This document shows positions 26,158 to 35,436 of a DNA stretch of 55,547 nucleotides, one piece after another. The notes under the pieces were generated by a model, which worked only from the letters and a program-made list of their open reading frames with translations, had not been told where the DNA came from and searched no databases. Every line of letters begins with the position of its first letter. Position 1 is the stretch's first letter. This stretch comes from Streptomyces sp. CB02959 (lineage in GTDB: Bacteria; Actinomycetota; Actinomycetes; Streptomycetales; Streptomycetaceae), in contig NZ_NNBP01000047.1 in the NCBI RefSeq assembly GCF_002803155.1, forward strand, positions 1-55,547. The letters run 5' to 3'. The position numbers were made by a program, and so were the translations under genes.

Positions 26158-26910
26158 ATGCCGGACCCACTGACCGAAGCCCTGACGGTGCTCCGCCGGC
26201 ACAGTGCCACCTACGTCGAACCCGTCATGGCGATGCCGCCCCGCCTGCACGAGACCATGGCCGCCACGTATCTGATCATGCGGGGCATCGACGAGATCGA
26301 GGACCATCCAGACCTGCCGCCCGACGTCAAAGACCAACTGCTGACCGGTGTGTCCTGCGCCCTTCAGACCCGCAACATCCCAGGGCGCCTTCAGGCTGTG
26401 TTCGCCGACCACCGCGACGCGCTCCCCGCCGTCACCCTGCGCCTGGCCGACTGGTGCGCCCTGGCACCGCCTGAGATCGCCCCGAGGGTGCTGGATGCCT
26501 TCACCGCGATGGCCGACCGGATGGCCGTATGGGCGCGTCGCGGCTGGCGCATTCGCGACGTCGACGACTTCGACCACTACGTCTTCTCCGTCGCAGGGGT
26601 GCTGGGCATGCTCCTGTGCGACCTGTGGGCCTGGTACGACGGCACCCGGGTGGACCGCAGCCTGATGCTGGGCTACGCGCGTGGCATCCAGGGCGCCAAC
26701 ATCCTCGCCGATCTGAACACGGACCGGGAACGCGGAGTTGACTTCCTGCCGGCCGGCTGGGGTGCCGCCGAACTGGTCGACTACGTCACCACCGAACTCA
26801 CCGCCGCCGACCGCATGACGCTCTCCCTCCCTGATCCCGGACCCGCCCGCACTTGGTGCACCCGGCCACTCGCCGTGGCCTGGGCCGAAGTACAAGGACA
26901 ACGCGCATGA
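26158..26910 (+). CDS. Short squalene/phytoene synthase-like enzyme
   Basis: 250 aa, shorter than the usual 280-350. Class I isoprenoid fold of the head-to-head kind. First Asp-rich motif: YLIMRGIDEIEDHPDL (D-E-I-E-D). Second: GIQGANILADLNTDRERGVDFLP, corresponding to NxxxDxxxDxxxGRxYxP of squalene and phytoene synthases, with G-V-D-F in place of G-R-x-Y. The helix HYVFSVAGVLGMLLCDLWAW is the usual Y-x3-VAG-xVG segment. Such enzymes couple two prenyl diphosphates or, when divergent, cyclise or hydrolyse a single one. It is embedded between ispH and the prenyl diphosphate synthase (ATGA overlap), so its substrate is likely made locally. Product unknown. Confidence 0.8.
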   Translation: MPDPLTEALTVLRRHSATYVEPVMAMPPRLHETMAATYLIMRGIDEIEDHPDLPPDVKDQLLTGVSCALQTRNIPGRLQAVFADHRDALPAVTLRLADWCALAPPEIAPRVLDAFTAMADRMAVWARRGWRIRDVDDFDHYVFSVAGVLGMLLCDLWAWYDGTRVDRSLMLGYARGIQGANILADLNTDRERGVDFLPAGWGAAELVDYVTTELTAADRMTLSLPDPGPARTWCTRPLAVAWAEVQGQRA

Positions 26911-27965
26911 ACGCACCCGCTGGCGCTCGCCGCATCCGCGACACCTACTGGCCCGCTCTCACCGAAGCGGTCCGCACCCTGCACGGGCAGGACCACGACG
27001 CCGCACTCATCCTCGGCTACCACCTCGGACTCAACGATGCCGACGGCACCCCCGAGGCAGGAGACAACGGCCTGGCCTCCACCCTGTGCCTGGCCGGGCT
27101 CGGCGCGCGCGCCGTGCACGCCACCGCAGAGCAAGCCGCCGCCTGCGCGCTGGCCGTCGAGCTGACCAAGGACCACATCCAGCTTGAGGACGACATCCTC
27201 GACGAAGACCTGATGCGCCGGGGCCGGCCCGCAGCGTGGCAGGCTTTCGGCACCCCGCGCACCATACTGGCGATCGACCTCACCCGAGCCCTGGCGTTCG
27301 ACTTGCTGACCGTATGCGGGCCGCAGCCGCTGCGTGCGGCTCGCCATCTGCAGGTCTACACCGACATGGTGGCACGAGGACAGGCCGCCGACCGGGCGGC
27401 CGAGACACGGCCGTGGCTGGGCGAAGAACAAGTCACCCTCGCCGAGTACGAGCAGACGATCGAAGCCAAGGGCGCGGGGATGGTGGTCGCCGCCCTCACC
27501 CTCGGCGCGGTCCTGACCGGCACAGAGCCCACGGTGCTGGACACGCTCACCCGCGCGGGCATCTACCTCGGCAAGGCATGGCAGATCTTCGACGACCTCA
27601 CCGACATCTGGAGCGCCGAAGGGCCTCGCCCGGTCTCCAACGACCTGGCCCGCGGCAAGAAGTCCTACCCCGTCGTCATCGCCGCAGCCTCGGCCTCCCC
27701 AGACGCCGGTGCCCTGGCCGACCTCCTGGCGACGCGCCCGGACACCGCGCTCGGGACGGCGGCAGCGGCCCGACTACTCGAAGCGTGCGGAGGTAAGGCT
27801 GCCTGCGAAGCCCGTGTCAGCACCCTCCACGGCGCCGCGCTCCAAGAGCTCACCCGGCCCGACTACTTCGACCGCGGCGCCGTCGCCGACCTGATCGAGC
27901 TGGCCTCCCTGATCGGCACCCGCGGCAACGAGACCACGCTGACGCTCAGTACCCCAACAGGCTGA
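26907..27965 (+). CDS. Polyprenyl diphosphate synthase 1 (E-type)
   Basis: 352 aa. Adds IPP to allylic diphosphates. First Asp-rich motif DHIQLEDDILDEDLMRRGRP (DDxxD followed by RRG), second motif WQIFDDLTDIW (DDxxD), and the ARGKKSYPVVIA lysine motif. The residues four and five before the first motif are Ile and Gln (I-Q-L-E-DD), small to medium, which suggests GGPP or longer rather than FPP, but chain length cannot be fixed by eye. ATG overlaps the preceding stop by ATGA. Followed by a 58-bp gap with a fresh ribosome binding site. Confidence 0.92.
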   Translation: MNAPAGARRIRDTYWPALTEAVRTLHGQDHDAALILGYHLGLNDADGTPEAGDNGLASTLCLAGLGARAVHATAEQAAACALAVELTKDHIQLEDDILDEDLMRRGRPAAWQAFGTPRTILAIDLTRALAFDLLTVCGPQPLRAARHLQVYTDMVARGQAADRAAETRPWLGEEQVTLAEYEQTIEAKGAGMVVAALTLGAVLTGTEPTVLDTLTRAGIYLGKAWQIFDDLTDIWSAEGPRPVSNDLARGKKSYPVVIAAASASPDAGALADLLATRPDTALGTAAAARLLEACGGKAACEARVSTLHGAALQELTRPDYFDRGAVADLIELASLIGTRGNETTLTLSTPTG

Positions 27966-28023
27966 CGCCCTCCGGGCGGGTGCGCCCGTCAATCCCACCA
28001 TTCGCGAAGAACAGGAGGGACCC

Positions 28024-28749
28024 ATGACCGGAATCGGAACGAAAGCAACGGGATGGGCCGGAATCGCGGTGCCGGTACTGGGGATGCTGCCCATCGCCTT
28101 CACCCTCAGGAACTTCCCGAAGTACTACCCCTACTGGAGCGACTCGACCGGGGACATCCTCGCCTGGTACTCCCGCAACAGGACCCTCAGCCTCGTACAG
28201 CTCTACACGGCGAACGCATCGCTTCTCCTGGAGCTCGTGTTCTTCGCGGGACTGGCCACCGTCGTCGTCGACACCACCCGCCGCACCAGCATGGCCGCCC
28301 GGCTGATCCTGCCCGCTGCAGCCGTCCTCGCGGCCGACTACATGGTCGCCGACATCTTCATGACCATCGGCACGCTGGCCGGCACCCCGAGCCACCCCAG
28401 CACTCCGGAACTGGTGCGCTCCGCCCTGGAATCGTCGTACGTCGCCGTGCTGGCAGCCGAACCCGCCGCCGGCATGCTGCTGATCGCCACCGGGCTGGCC
28501 ATCCGCCCCACGCGCCTGTTTCCCCTTTGGACGGCGTGGTCCGCGACCGCCATCGGCGCCCTCAACATCCTCATCACCTTCGACATGCTGATCGCGGCCG
28601 GACCGCTGGTGCCACTGTCACTGCTGATGTCGATTCCCTACATCGCGGCCACCTTGTGGGTGGGAGCAGTCGGCTGGCACCTCTTGCGCGTCCGCCATGA
28701 GCTGGCACACCGGCACGGCAGCTCCCTCCGGACGGAGAACACGACGTGA
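28024..28749 (+). CDS. Integral membrane protein, DUF4386-like
   Basis: 241 aa, about six membrane helices: WAGIAVPVLGMLPIAFTL, LYTANASLLLELVFFAGLAT, AARLILPAAAVLAADYMVA, YVAVLAAEPAAGMLLIATGL, LFPLWTAWSATAIGALNILI, and VPLSLLMSIPYIAATLWVGA. Strong AGGAGGG site 3 bases before the ATG. Layout resembles DUF4386 proteins of unknown function. Size and position in a terpenoid operon also recall membrane terpene cyclases of the Pyr4/DmtA1 kind, but I do not see their acidic motif clearly. It overlaps the terpene synthase gene by 4 bp, so the two products are made together. Confidence 0.7.
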   Translation: MTGIGTKATGWAGIAVPVLGMLPIAFTLRNFPKYYPYWSDSTGDILAWYSRNRTLSLVQLYTANASLLLELVFFAGLATVVVDTTRRTSMAARLILPAAAVLAADYMVADIFMTIGTLAGTPSHPSTPELVRSALESSYVAVLAAEPAAGMLLIATGLAIRPTRLFPLWTAWSATAIGALNILITFDMLIAAGPLVPLSLLMSIPYIAATLWVGAVGWHLLRVRHELAHRHGSSLRTENTT

Positions 28750-29717
28750 GCCGACACCGCACACCCGTCCCCGGACCCATCCGCCTGGCCATCCCGGACC
28801 TGGACTGGCCCTACCCCCACGCCGTCCATCCTCATGTCATGCAAGCCGAGCAGCACACCGCCCAGTGGACGGCACGCTACGGACTGGACGGCCAGGGCGC
28901 GGGCGTCGCGACCCGTAACAGGTACGCCGCCATGGCAGCTGCGTGCTATCCGTACGGCGACAACACCGAGGCCCTTGAGCTGGCAGGCGATTTCCTGGCG
29001 TGGATCAGCGAGTTCGACGAAAAACGCGTGGAAGACCCCGCGTCCCAGGGGCAGCCCAGCATCGCCGCCCAGAACCTGCTCCACAGTCACCACATCGTCG
29101 ACTCGCCGGACCTGCTTCCCGCCGGACTCGGCTCCCCGTTCCACCTGGCGCTGCGCGACCTGTGGCTACGACTGCGCCGCATCGCCTCCGATCAGCAGCT
29201 TGCACGCATGCACGCCGGCTGGACCGAGTACGCCGCCGGTGCGGCCTGCGAGATCCCCTACAGGGCGCAGAGGAAGCTTCCCGATCCAGTCGCCTATCAG
29301 GCCATCAGGCGCAGGACTGTCGCCTTCCGGGTGTGGTTCTTCGTCTTCATCGAACTTGTTGGTGGCTACGAACTCCCGGCGCCCCTGGTGGCGCTTCCCG
29401 AACTCAGGCAGTTGGCCACTCTGGCGAACGACATCACCGGGTTGAATCACGACATCGTGACGTGCGAGCACGACATCCGGCTGCCGATTGCCATGAACCT
29501 CCCCAGTGTGCTCGCCCACCATCACGGCTGGCCACTTCAGCGAGGCGTCGATACGGCCGCTGAAATGTACCGGGCCACGGTTGAGGAGTTCACGCGCATC
29601 GCCGACAGGCTGCGGGAGGAGCACAGCGAACTGGCGGTTCACATCTCCCGGGTCGCGGAATGCATCAGCGGCTTCTTCTTCTGGGAAAACCAGATGACAA
29701 GCCGCTACCAGGCCTGA
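28746..29717 (+). CDS. Class I terpene synthase with atypical metal motifs
   Basis: 323 aa, the size of bacterial terpene synthases. N-terminal PHAVHPHVMQAEQHTAQWTARYG and the FLAWISEFDEKRVED segment align with the usual first helices and Asp-rich motif, but the motif is D91-E92-x4-D97 rather than DDxxD. The NSE triad is N228-D229-I-T-G232-L-N-H-D236: Ser is replaced by Gly and Glu by Asp. The conserved Arg-Tyr near the end is kept (Arg320-Tyr321), and Arg188-190 could serve as diphosphate sensor. These changes may alter metal use or product. GTG start overlaps the membrane protein stop. Last intact gene before the transposon debris. Confidence 0.82.
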   Translation: MSRHRTPVPGPIRLAIPDLDWPYPHAVHPHVMQAEQHTAQWTARYGLDGQGAGVATRNRYAAMAAACYPYGDNTEALELAGDFLAWISEFDEKRVEDPASQGQPSIAAQNLLHSHHIVDSPDLLPAGLGSPFHLALRDLWLRLRRIASDQQLARMHAGWTEYAAGAACEIPYRAQRKLPDPVAYQAIRRRTVAFRVWFFVFIELVGGYELPAPLVALPELRQLATLANDITGLNHDIVTCEHDIRLPIAMNLPSVLAHHHGWPLQRGVDTAAEMYRATVEEFTRIADRLREEHSELAVHISRVAECISGFFFWENQMTSRYQA

Positions 29718-29744
29718 CTCCGAACCAGGCACGTCACGGCGGCC

Positions 29745-29778
29745 AGGTCGCCCTCGCCCACGGCGCCGGCACCGCGCA
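29745..29778 (+). repeat. 34-bp fragment identical to part of ispH
   Basis: Exact match to 25840-25873 inside ispH (codons for VALAHGAGTAH). It sits between the terpene synthase stop and the transposase remnant, so a transposon boundary or deletion end once lay in an ispH copy. Too short to be a gene. Confidence 0.85.
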
Positions 29779-29779
29779 A

Positions 29780-31326
29780 CCTCGTCGGTGAGGCGGCCGG
29801 CCCACTGAGGATCGGCGAGCATGTCCTGGATCATCAGCGTGTTTACGTACACCAGGGCGGCTTGAAACAGGTGCAGGGCGAGGATGGACAGTTCTTGCTG
29901 GTCACGGCGATTTGAGGCGAGTTCGCCGCTCTTGCCGAAGAACAGCATGTCGTTGGCGCCGTTCCAGCCCTCGACGACGTTGAGGTCCTCCTGGATCTCG
30001 CGCTGAAGGTCGCGGTCGCGCAGGTAGCGGGCGACGAAGATGGTCTTCTGCGCGCGGCCGACTTCCAGCATGGCCTGGTAGACGGGGTGGGAGGCGGTCC
30101 GGGTGAAGCGGAGGAGGATGGCCTCGGTGGAGGCGGTGCCGACCCGGATCGCGGTGGCGTACTTGATGAGCTGGTCGTAGTTGTTCTCGATGACGTCCCA
30201 GCGGATCGGCCGGGTCATGGCGTCGGCGAGGCGGTCGTAGGTGTCCTCGTCCTCGCGGCCGGGCCGGTAGAGCTTGACGGTGTTGATCTACTTGATGCGC
30301 GGCAGCAGGTCGTAGCCCAGCAGCCGGGTCAGCCCGAAGCCGATTTCCGACTGGCCGTGGGAGTCGACGTAGTTGCCTTCGGCCTTCATGGCGGTGGCGT
30401 GCCGCATCATCCCCTCGATCGCCGCGGCGACCTCCGAGGCGGTACAGGTCAGATGCTGGCTGTGAATGGCCATAGAACCCTTCTCCACGTGCCAGTACAC
30501 GAGGATGCCGCGGCCTCCGTAGCGGCAGTGCCACTGGGTAAAGATGTTGCGGTCCCAGGCTTTGAAATGGGTGGAGTCCGAGGCGACGGTGGTGGTGCCC
30601 TGGCCCCAGATGGCTTCTGAGCGGGAGGCGAAGATGGCGTTGGCGATGGAGACTTGGGCGCCCTTGAGGCCGGGGGCGGTCAGGTAGCGGCGGGCGGTGT
30701 AGCGCAGCTCTTCTTCGGTGTGGCCGTGGCCGCCGGCGGCGACCGCCCGGATCCCCGAGTTGGTGCCGTAGGCGTTCCAGGAGCTTTGCCTCGTCGCCGG
30801 CCTCGCGGGTGCCGACCGGGGCGAGCGCCTTGAGCATCGGGGTGCGCAGGGCGGCTTCCTTGAGGATGTCGATCAGCGGGACCGTTCCCCACTTTTTCTG
30901 GATCGCCTTCTTCAGCCTGCGCAGGTTCTTCGGCTCCGGCTGCGGTTCGGGCTCGGTGAACTTGATGGCGCCGCCGCGCTGGCGCGCGCCGATGGTCACC
31001 CATGGCAGCTTGGGCATGGCGGTGTCCAGGGCGCCGAGGGCCTTGCGCATCTCGGCCTGGAGCTGGGCGGTGAAGACCTTCGCGTCGCGCGGCTTGTTCA
31101 GTTTCTCGTAGTACTCGGCGCGGCGGGTCTCGAAGTCGTCGGGCAGGTCCTCGTCGGGGTTGCGCCAGCGGTTGGCGCCGACCACCCAGATCTCCTTGCA
31201 GCGCAGCCGGTCGCGCAGGGCCTGGAAGACGCACGCCTCGTACACGGTGCGGATCACCCGCCGCGGGCCCTTGTCGGGGGTGTGGAGGGCGAACTCCATC
31301 CAGTCCTTGCGTACGACGCCTTCCAG
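29780..31326 (-). pseudogene. Tn3-family transposase, 3' part, frameshifted
   Basis: Reads on the minus strand from LEGVVRKDWMEFALHTPDKG through CKEIWVVGANRWRNPDEDLP, LPWVTIGARQRGGAIKF and APVGTREAGDEA, then shifts frame near 30790, passes the block HSQHLTCTASEVAAAIEGMM and GLTRLLGYDLLPRIK (30288-30480) and continues in a third frame with TRPIRWDVIENNYDQLIKYA, LRFTRTASHPVYQAMLEVGR and ALVYVNTLMIQDML. These are the catalytic and C-terminal parts of Tn3 transposases. At least two frame breaks. Its 5' part continues at 35512, beyond a 4.2-kb insertion. Confidence 0.85.
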
Positions 31327-31489
31327 GTGGGCGGAGGAGATACGTGTAATAGCCGCCACTTCGTAACAGAGTGTGACGTTTGAATGTGGTGAGCGTGTGT
31401 ACGTTCCGTGATCTGGCCCTGGCCCCGCTATCGGGAGCGTCGCTGTTTATGGTGGCCGCTGTCAGTCGGTCGGGCGTGGGGCGGTTGGT

Positions 31490-34400
31490 GTGGCGTCGCT
31501 GGAGCGGACGGCGTATCCGAAGTTCAAGAGGCTGATCTCGGAACGGGAGTTGCGGGAGTTCTTCACGCCGTCGGCGGAGGAGGTGGCGTGGGCACGTGAG
31601 CATACGCATGACCGCCCGGACCGGGTCTTGGCGCTGCTGGTGATGCTGAAGTCCGCGGCACGGCTGGGCCGCGTCCCCAAGCTCTGGGAGATACCCGAGG
31701 TGGTCGTGGCTCACGTGCGCGATCAGGCGGGGCTCGCCGCGGAGACGGTGCCAGAGGCGGACTCCGAACGGAGCGAGGAGCGCTACCGGTCCGCCGTACG
31801 TGAACGCCTGGAGCTGAGGCACAAGCCGGGCGAGGCCCGCGCGGTCGCGGAGGCGGCGATGCGGGCGGCGGCGCCGGTGAAGGCGCATACCGCGGACCTG
31901 GTGAATGTGGCGCTGGAGGAGCTGGTCCGGCAGAAGGAGCGGCTGGAGCTGCCGGCGTTTTCCACCCTGGACCGGATGGCTTCCCGTATCCGCTCCGAGG
32001 TGGAGGCCGCGCAGTGCGAGGCGATCGTCTCACGCATGAGTGACGCGGCGCTGGAGCGGGTCGCGGGCATGCTGGAAGTCGCCGAGGGCGAGTACCAGAG
32101 CCTGTTCGCGTGGATCAAGCAGCCCGCCCGGCGGGCGACCTGGTCGCGGTTCAGGGCCCATGCGGAGCGGATGGAGAGGGTGGAGGGGCTGGGGGATGCC
32201 GTCTTCTGGGTGGGGAAGACACCGCCGGCGAAGGTGGCCGCGCTGGCTGAGCAGGCGAGGGTGCTGTCGGTGGGCGAGATGAAGGACATCGCCGAGCCCC
32301 GGCGCACCGCGCTGACCGTGTGCCTGCTCGCGCAGGTGCAGGCGACGGTGCGGGACGAGACCGTGGTGATGCTCTCCAAGCGCATGTCCCGGCACCTCAA
32401 GCGGGCCCAGGAGGAGCTGCTGGAGATCGAGAAGCGGCAGAAGGAGACTACCGAGCAGCTCTTGGCCACCTTCCGGGACGTGCTGACCGCTCTGCGCGGC
32501 AGCGGCGAGGCCGCTCCCGGAGGGTGGGAGGGGGAGGCGTCGCTGGATGACCTGCTGGCGCTGAAGAACGCCAGGGCTGCGATCGAGACGGCGGGCGGAT
32601 TCGAGGCTCAGCTGGCGGAGCTTGAGGCCCTGGACGCTTACCGGGGCAGCAACTACACGGCACTGGTAGAGCGCTTCTTCAAGCCGGACCGGCCGACCAT
32701 GTTCAAGACCGCCCGCCGTCTGTCGTTCACCGCGACCTCGACCGACCGCAGCGTACTGGACGCGCTGGACCACGTCCTCGCTCACCAGCACCTCACCCGT
32801 CCCCTCGTGGCGGACACCCATCCCACCCGCAAGGACGAGAACGGGAAGCAGGTACGGCTGGACCTGTCGTTCGCCCCGAAGATGTGGCTGAAGACCGTCT
32901 ACTCCCGTGAACAGCCGGGGATGCTGGTCCGCCGCCATTTGGAGGCAATGGTGTTCGCCTGTCTCGTGGAAGAGCTGCGCTGTGGTGATGTCGCCGTGAT
33001 CGGCGCCGACGACTACGGTGACTGGACGCGCATGCTCCTGCCCTGGGAGCAATGCGAGCCTAAGCTCGCCGGCTTCTGCGAGCAGGCCGGCCTCCCCGGC
33101 ACCGCGAGCGAGTTCACCGTTCGGTTGCGCGAGCGGCTCACCACGATCGCCGAGACCGTGGACGCCGGGTATCCGGACAACAAGGACCTCACCATCGACC
33201 CGATCACCGGCGTCCCCTCCCTCGCTGTACGCAGAGCAGGCGAGCGCACCGCCTCCGCAGAGAAGCTCGAACAAGCTCTCTCCGAGCGACTTCCCGCCCG
33301 CAGCGTGCTGGAACATCTGGCGCGGGCGGCGCACTGGACGGACTGGTGGAAACGGCCCGGCCCACGCTCGGGCAGCGAGCCGAAGCTGAAGGAACCTCTG
33401 CCGCGCTATGTGACCACCGCGTTCGTCTACGGCTCCGGGCTCGGCCCTGCCCAGGCGGTGCGCCGCATGCGGGGCAGCGTGGCCGCGCACGAACTCGGCG
33501 CGATCGCCAAGCGCCACTTCACCATCCCGGTCCTCAACCGGTGCGGAGCCGACGTCGTCAACGCCCACGCCGGCCTGGACCTGACCGCGGCGTGGGGTGA
33601 CGGATCGGTGGCGGCGGTGGACGGCACCATGATGGACACCGTCATCGACAACCTCCTCGCCGAGACCTCGATCCGCTACGGCGGCTACGGCGGAATCGCG
33701 CACCACCTGGTCTCCGACACCTACGTCGCGCTCTTCTCCCGGTTCATCCCGTGCGGGGTCTGGGAAGCTGTCTACCTCATCGACGCGCTCCTTGCGAACG
33801 AGTCGGAGGTCAGGCCGGACACCGTGCACGCCGACACCCAGGGGCAGTCCTTCCCGGTCTTCGGACTCGCCCATCTGCTCGGCATCGACCTGCTGCCGCG
33901 GATCCGCAACTTCCAGGACCTCACCTTCCACCGCCCCGACCCGCAGGCGCGCTACCAGCACATCGACGCACTGTTCTCCACCGATCCGCGCACCTGCATC
34001 GACTGGCAGCTCATCGAGAGCGGCTGGAACGACCTCATGCAGGTCGGCCTGTCGGTACAGGAGGGCACCGTGTCCTCCGTCACCCTCCTGCGGCGCCTGA
34101 ACAACCACTCCCACAAGAACCAGATCTACCGGGTCTTCCTCGAGGTCGGCCGCGCCGTCCGGACGATCGTCCTGCTCCGCTACCTGTCGGACCCACAGCT
34201 GCGGGAGCAGATCACCAGGGCGACGAACAAGGCCGAGGCATACAACGGATACACGAAATGGCTGCACTTCGGCGGAGACGGCTACCTGCGCTCCCGCGAT
34301 CCCGAACTCCAGGAGAAAGCCGTCAAGTTCCTCGACCTGATGGCCAACAGCATCATCTTCTCCACCACCGTCGACATGACCGACACCCTGCGCCAGATGG

Positions 34401-34552
34401 CCGCCCAGGGCCGGGAGGTGAACCCCGACGACATCGCCGCGCTCAGCCCGCACCGCAGGGACAACGTGCTGCGCTTCGGCGACTACGACACCACCACCCT
34501 CCACATCCCACCGGGAACGTACGACGCGGCCTTCACCCCTCACCAGTCTTGA
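31490..34552 (+). CDS. tnpA: Tn3-family transposase, intact
   Basis: 1020 aa, full length. N-terminal DUF4158-like part (PKFKRLISERELREFFTPSA, HTHDRPDRVLALLVMLKSAA). Catalytic part: GDGSVAAVDGTMMDTV (first Asp region), TVHADTQGQSFPVFGLAHLL (second Asp), and NKAEAYNGYTKWLHFGGDG with the catalytic Glu. GTG start at 31490. It cuts and joins DNA at the element ends by replicative transposition. No resolvase gene or res site was recognised within the element, which is unusual for Tn3 members. Confidence 0.93.
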   Translation: MASLERTAYPKFKRLISERELREFFTPSAEEVAWAREHTHDRPDRVLALLVMLKSAARLGRVPKLWEIPEVVVAHVRDQAGLAAETVPEADSERSEERYRSAVRERLELRHKPGEARAVAEAAMRAAAPVKAHTADLVNVALEELVRQKERLELPAFSTLDRMASRIRSEVEAAQCEAIVSRMSDAALERVAGMLEVAEGEYQSLFAWIKQPARRATWSRFRAHAERMERVEGLGDAVFWVGKTPPAKVAALAEQARVLSVGEMKDIAEPRRTALTVCLLAQVQATVRDETVVMLSKRMSRHLKRAQEELLEIEKRQKETTEQLLATFRDVLTALRGSGEAAPGGWEGEASLDDLLALKNARAAIETAGGFEAQLAELEALDAYRGSNYTALVERFFKPDRPTMFKTARRLSFTATSTDRSVLDALDHVLAHQHLTRPLVADTHPTRKDENGKQVRLDLSFAPKMWLKTVYSREQPGMLVRRHLEAMVFACLVEELRCGDVAVIGADDYGDWTRMLLPWEQCEPKLAGFCEQAGLPGTASEFTVRLRERLTTIAETVDAGYPDNKDLTIDPITGVPSLAVRRAGERTASAEKLEQALSERLPARSVLEHLARAAHWTDWWKRPGPRSGSEPKLKEPLPRYVTTAFVYGSGLGPAQAVRRMRGSVAAHELGAIAKRHFTIPVLNRCGADVVNAHAGLDLTAAWGDGSVAAVDGTMMDTVIDNLLAETSIRYGGYGGIAHHLVSDTYVALFSRFIPCGVWEAVYLIDALLANESEVRPDTVHADTQGQSFPVFGLAHLLGIDLLPRIRNFQDLTFHRPDPQARYQHIDALFSTDPRTCIDWQLIESGWNDLMQVGLSVQEGTVSSVTLLRRLNNHSHKNQIYRVFLEVGRAVRTIVLLRYLSDPQLREQITRATNKAEAYNGYTKWLHFGGDGYLRSRDPELQEKAVKFLDLMANSIIFSTTVDMTDTLRQMAAQGREVNPDDIAALSPHRRDNVLRFGDYDTTTLHIPPGTYDAAFTPHQS

Positions 34553-34595
34553 ACAGCGGACAAGCATGTACTGGGCTTCTTAGGAGATTCAACAC

Positions 34596-35303
34596 ATGAT
34601 TATCGAACGCATATACGCACACGTGGCCTCGTATGACCAGGCGGAGTGGCCCTGGTCTGTGCCTTGTGTGCGCCTGCTGCTGGAGGACGGACTGCGGATC
34701 ACCGCGCCGGTGACCTTCCTCGTCGGTGAGAACGGCTCGGGCAAGTCCACACTGGTCGAGGCCATCGCCGAAGGATTCGGTCTGGACCCCTGGGGTGGCT
34801 CGCACGACTGGCGTTACGCCAGCCATCGCCCCAAGTCGGTGCTGGGCGAGCAGATCCGCTTTGACGCGACTGTGTACGGGCGACGCATGCTGGGCAGCTG
34901 GTCGTCACGCAAGGGGTTCTTCCTACGCGCGGAGACGGCGCTGAACGCCCTGGAGCGGGAAGGGTTCGCGCCGCACTCGGTCAGCCACGGCGAGGGCTTT
35001 CTTGCTGCGTTCCGGGGCAAGTTCCTCCAGCCAGGGCTGTATGTGATGGACGAGCCGGAAGCGGCGCTGTCGTTCGCTTCCTGTCTGGAACTACTCGGCC
35101 ATGTGGCCCAACTGGTGAAAGGCGGCGGCCAGGTCATCTGTGCCACCCATTCTCCGCTCCTGGCCGCTTTGCCTGGTGCAGACATTATTGAGGTCGGCGA
35201 GCACGGCATGCGTCGAGTGGCCTGGCGTGAGCTCGCCCTGGTCGACCACTGGCGCCGCTATCTCGCCGACCCACAGTCCTACCTGCGACATGTCCTCGAC
35301 TGA
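34596..35303 (+). CDS. AAA/ABC-type ATPase, transposon passenger
   Basis: 235 aa. Walker A GENGSGKST at residues ~43-51, signature-like VSHGEGFLAAF, Walker B LYVMDEPEAALS and switch His in CATHSPLLAALPGADII. This is the compact RecF/OLD-like ATPase family (often annotated AAA family ATPase). Starts 43 bp after the transposase with GGAGA upstream, so it is probably co-transcribed. Role on the element unknown: DNA-end sensing, immunity or plain cargo. Confidence 0.85.
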   Translation: MIIERIYAHVASYDQAEWPWSVPCVRLLLEDGLRITAPVTFLVGENGSGKSTLVEAIAEGFGLDPWGGSHDWRYASHRPKSVLGEQIRFDATVYGRRMLGSWSSRKGFFLRAETALNALEREGFAPHSVSHGEGFLAAFRGKFLQPGLYVMDEPEAALSFASCLELLGHVAQLVKGGGQVICATHSPLLAALPGADIIEVGEHGMRRVAWRELALVDHWRRYLADPQSYLRHVLD

Positions 35304-35436
35304 ACGGACCTCCGAGGACACGGAAGGGCTCGATCCGTTGCTCGGGTCTGGAACCCAGGAACCACGACAACATCATCACTCTCCGTGATGGCAGTGACGC
35401 TTCATCCCAGTCGAAGCCCCGCAGAACAGGCCTGTG

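Noticed and set aside
28024..28749. Calling the membrane protein a terpene cyclase of the Pyr4/DmtA1 type
   Set aside because: Size and context fit, but I could not see a convincing acidic catalytic motif; left as DUF4386-like unknown.
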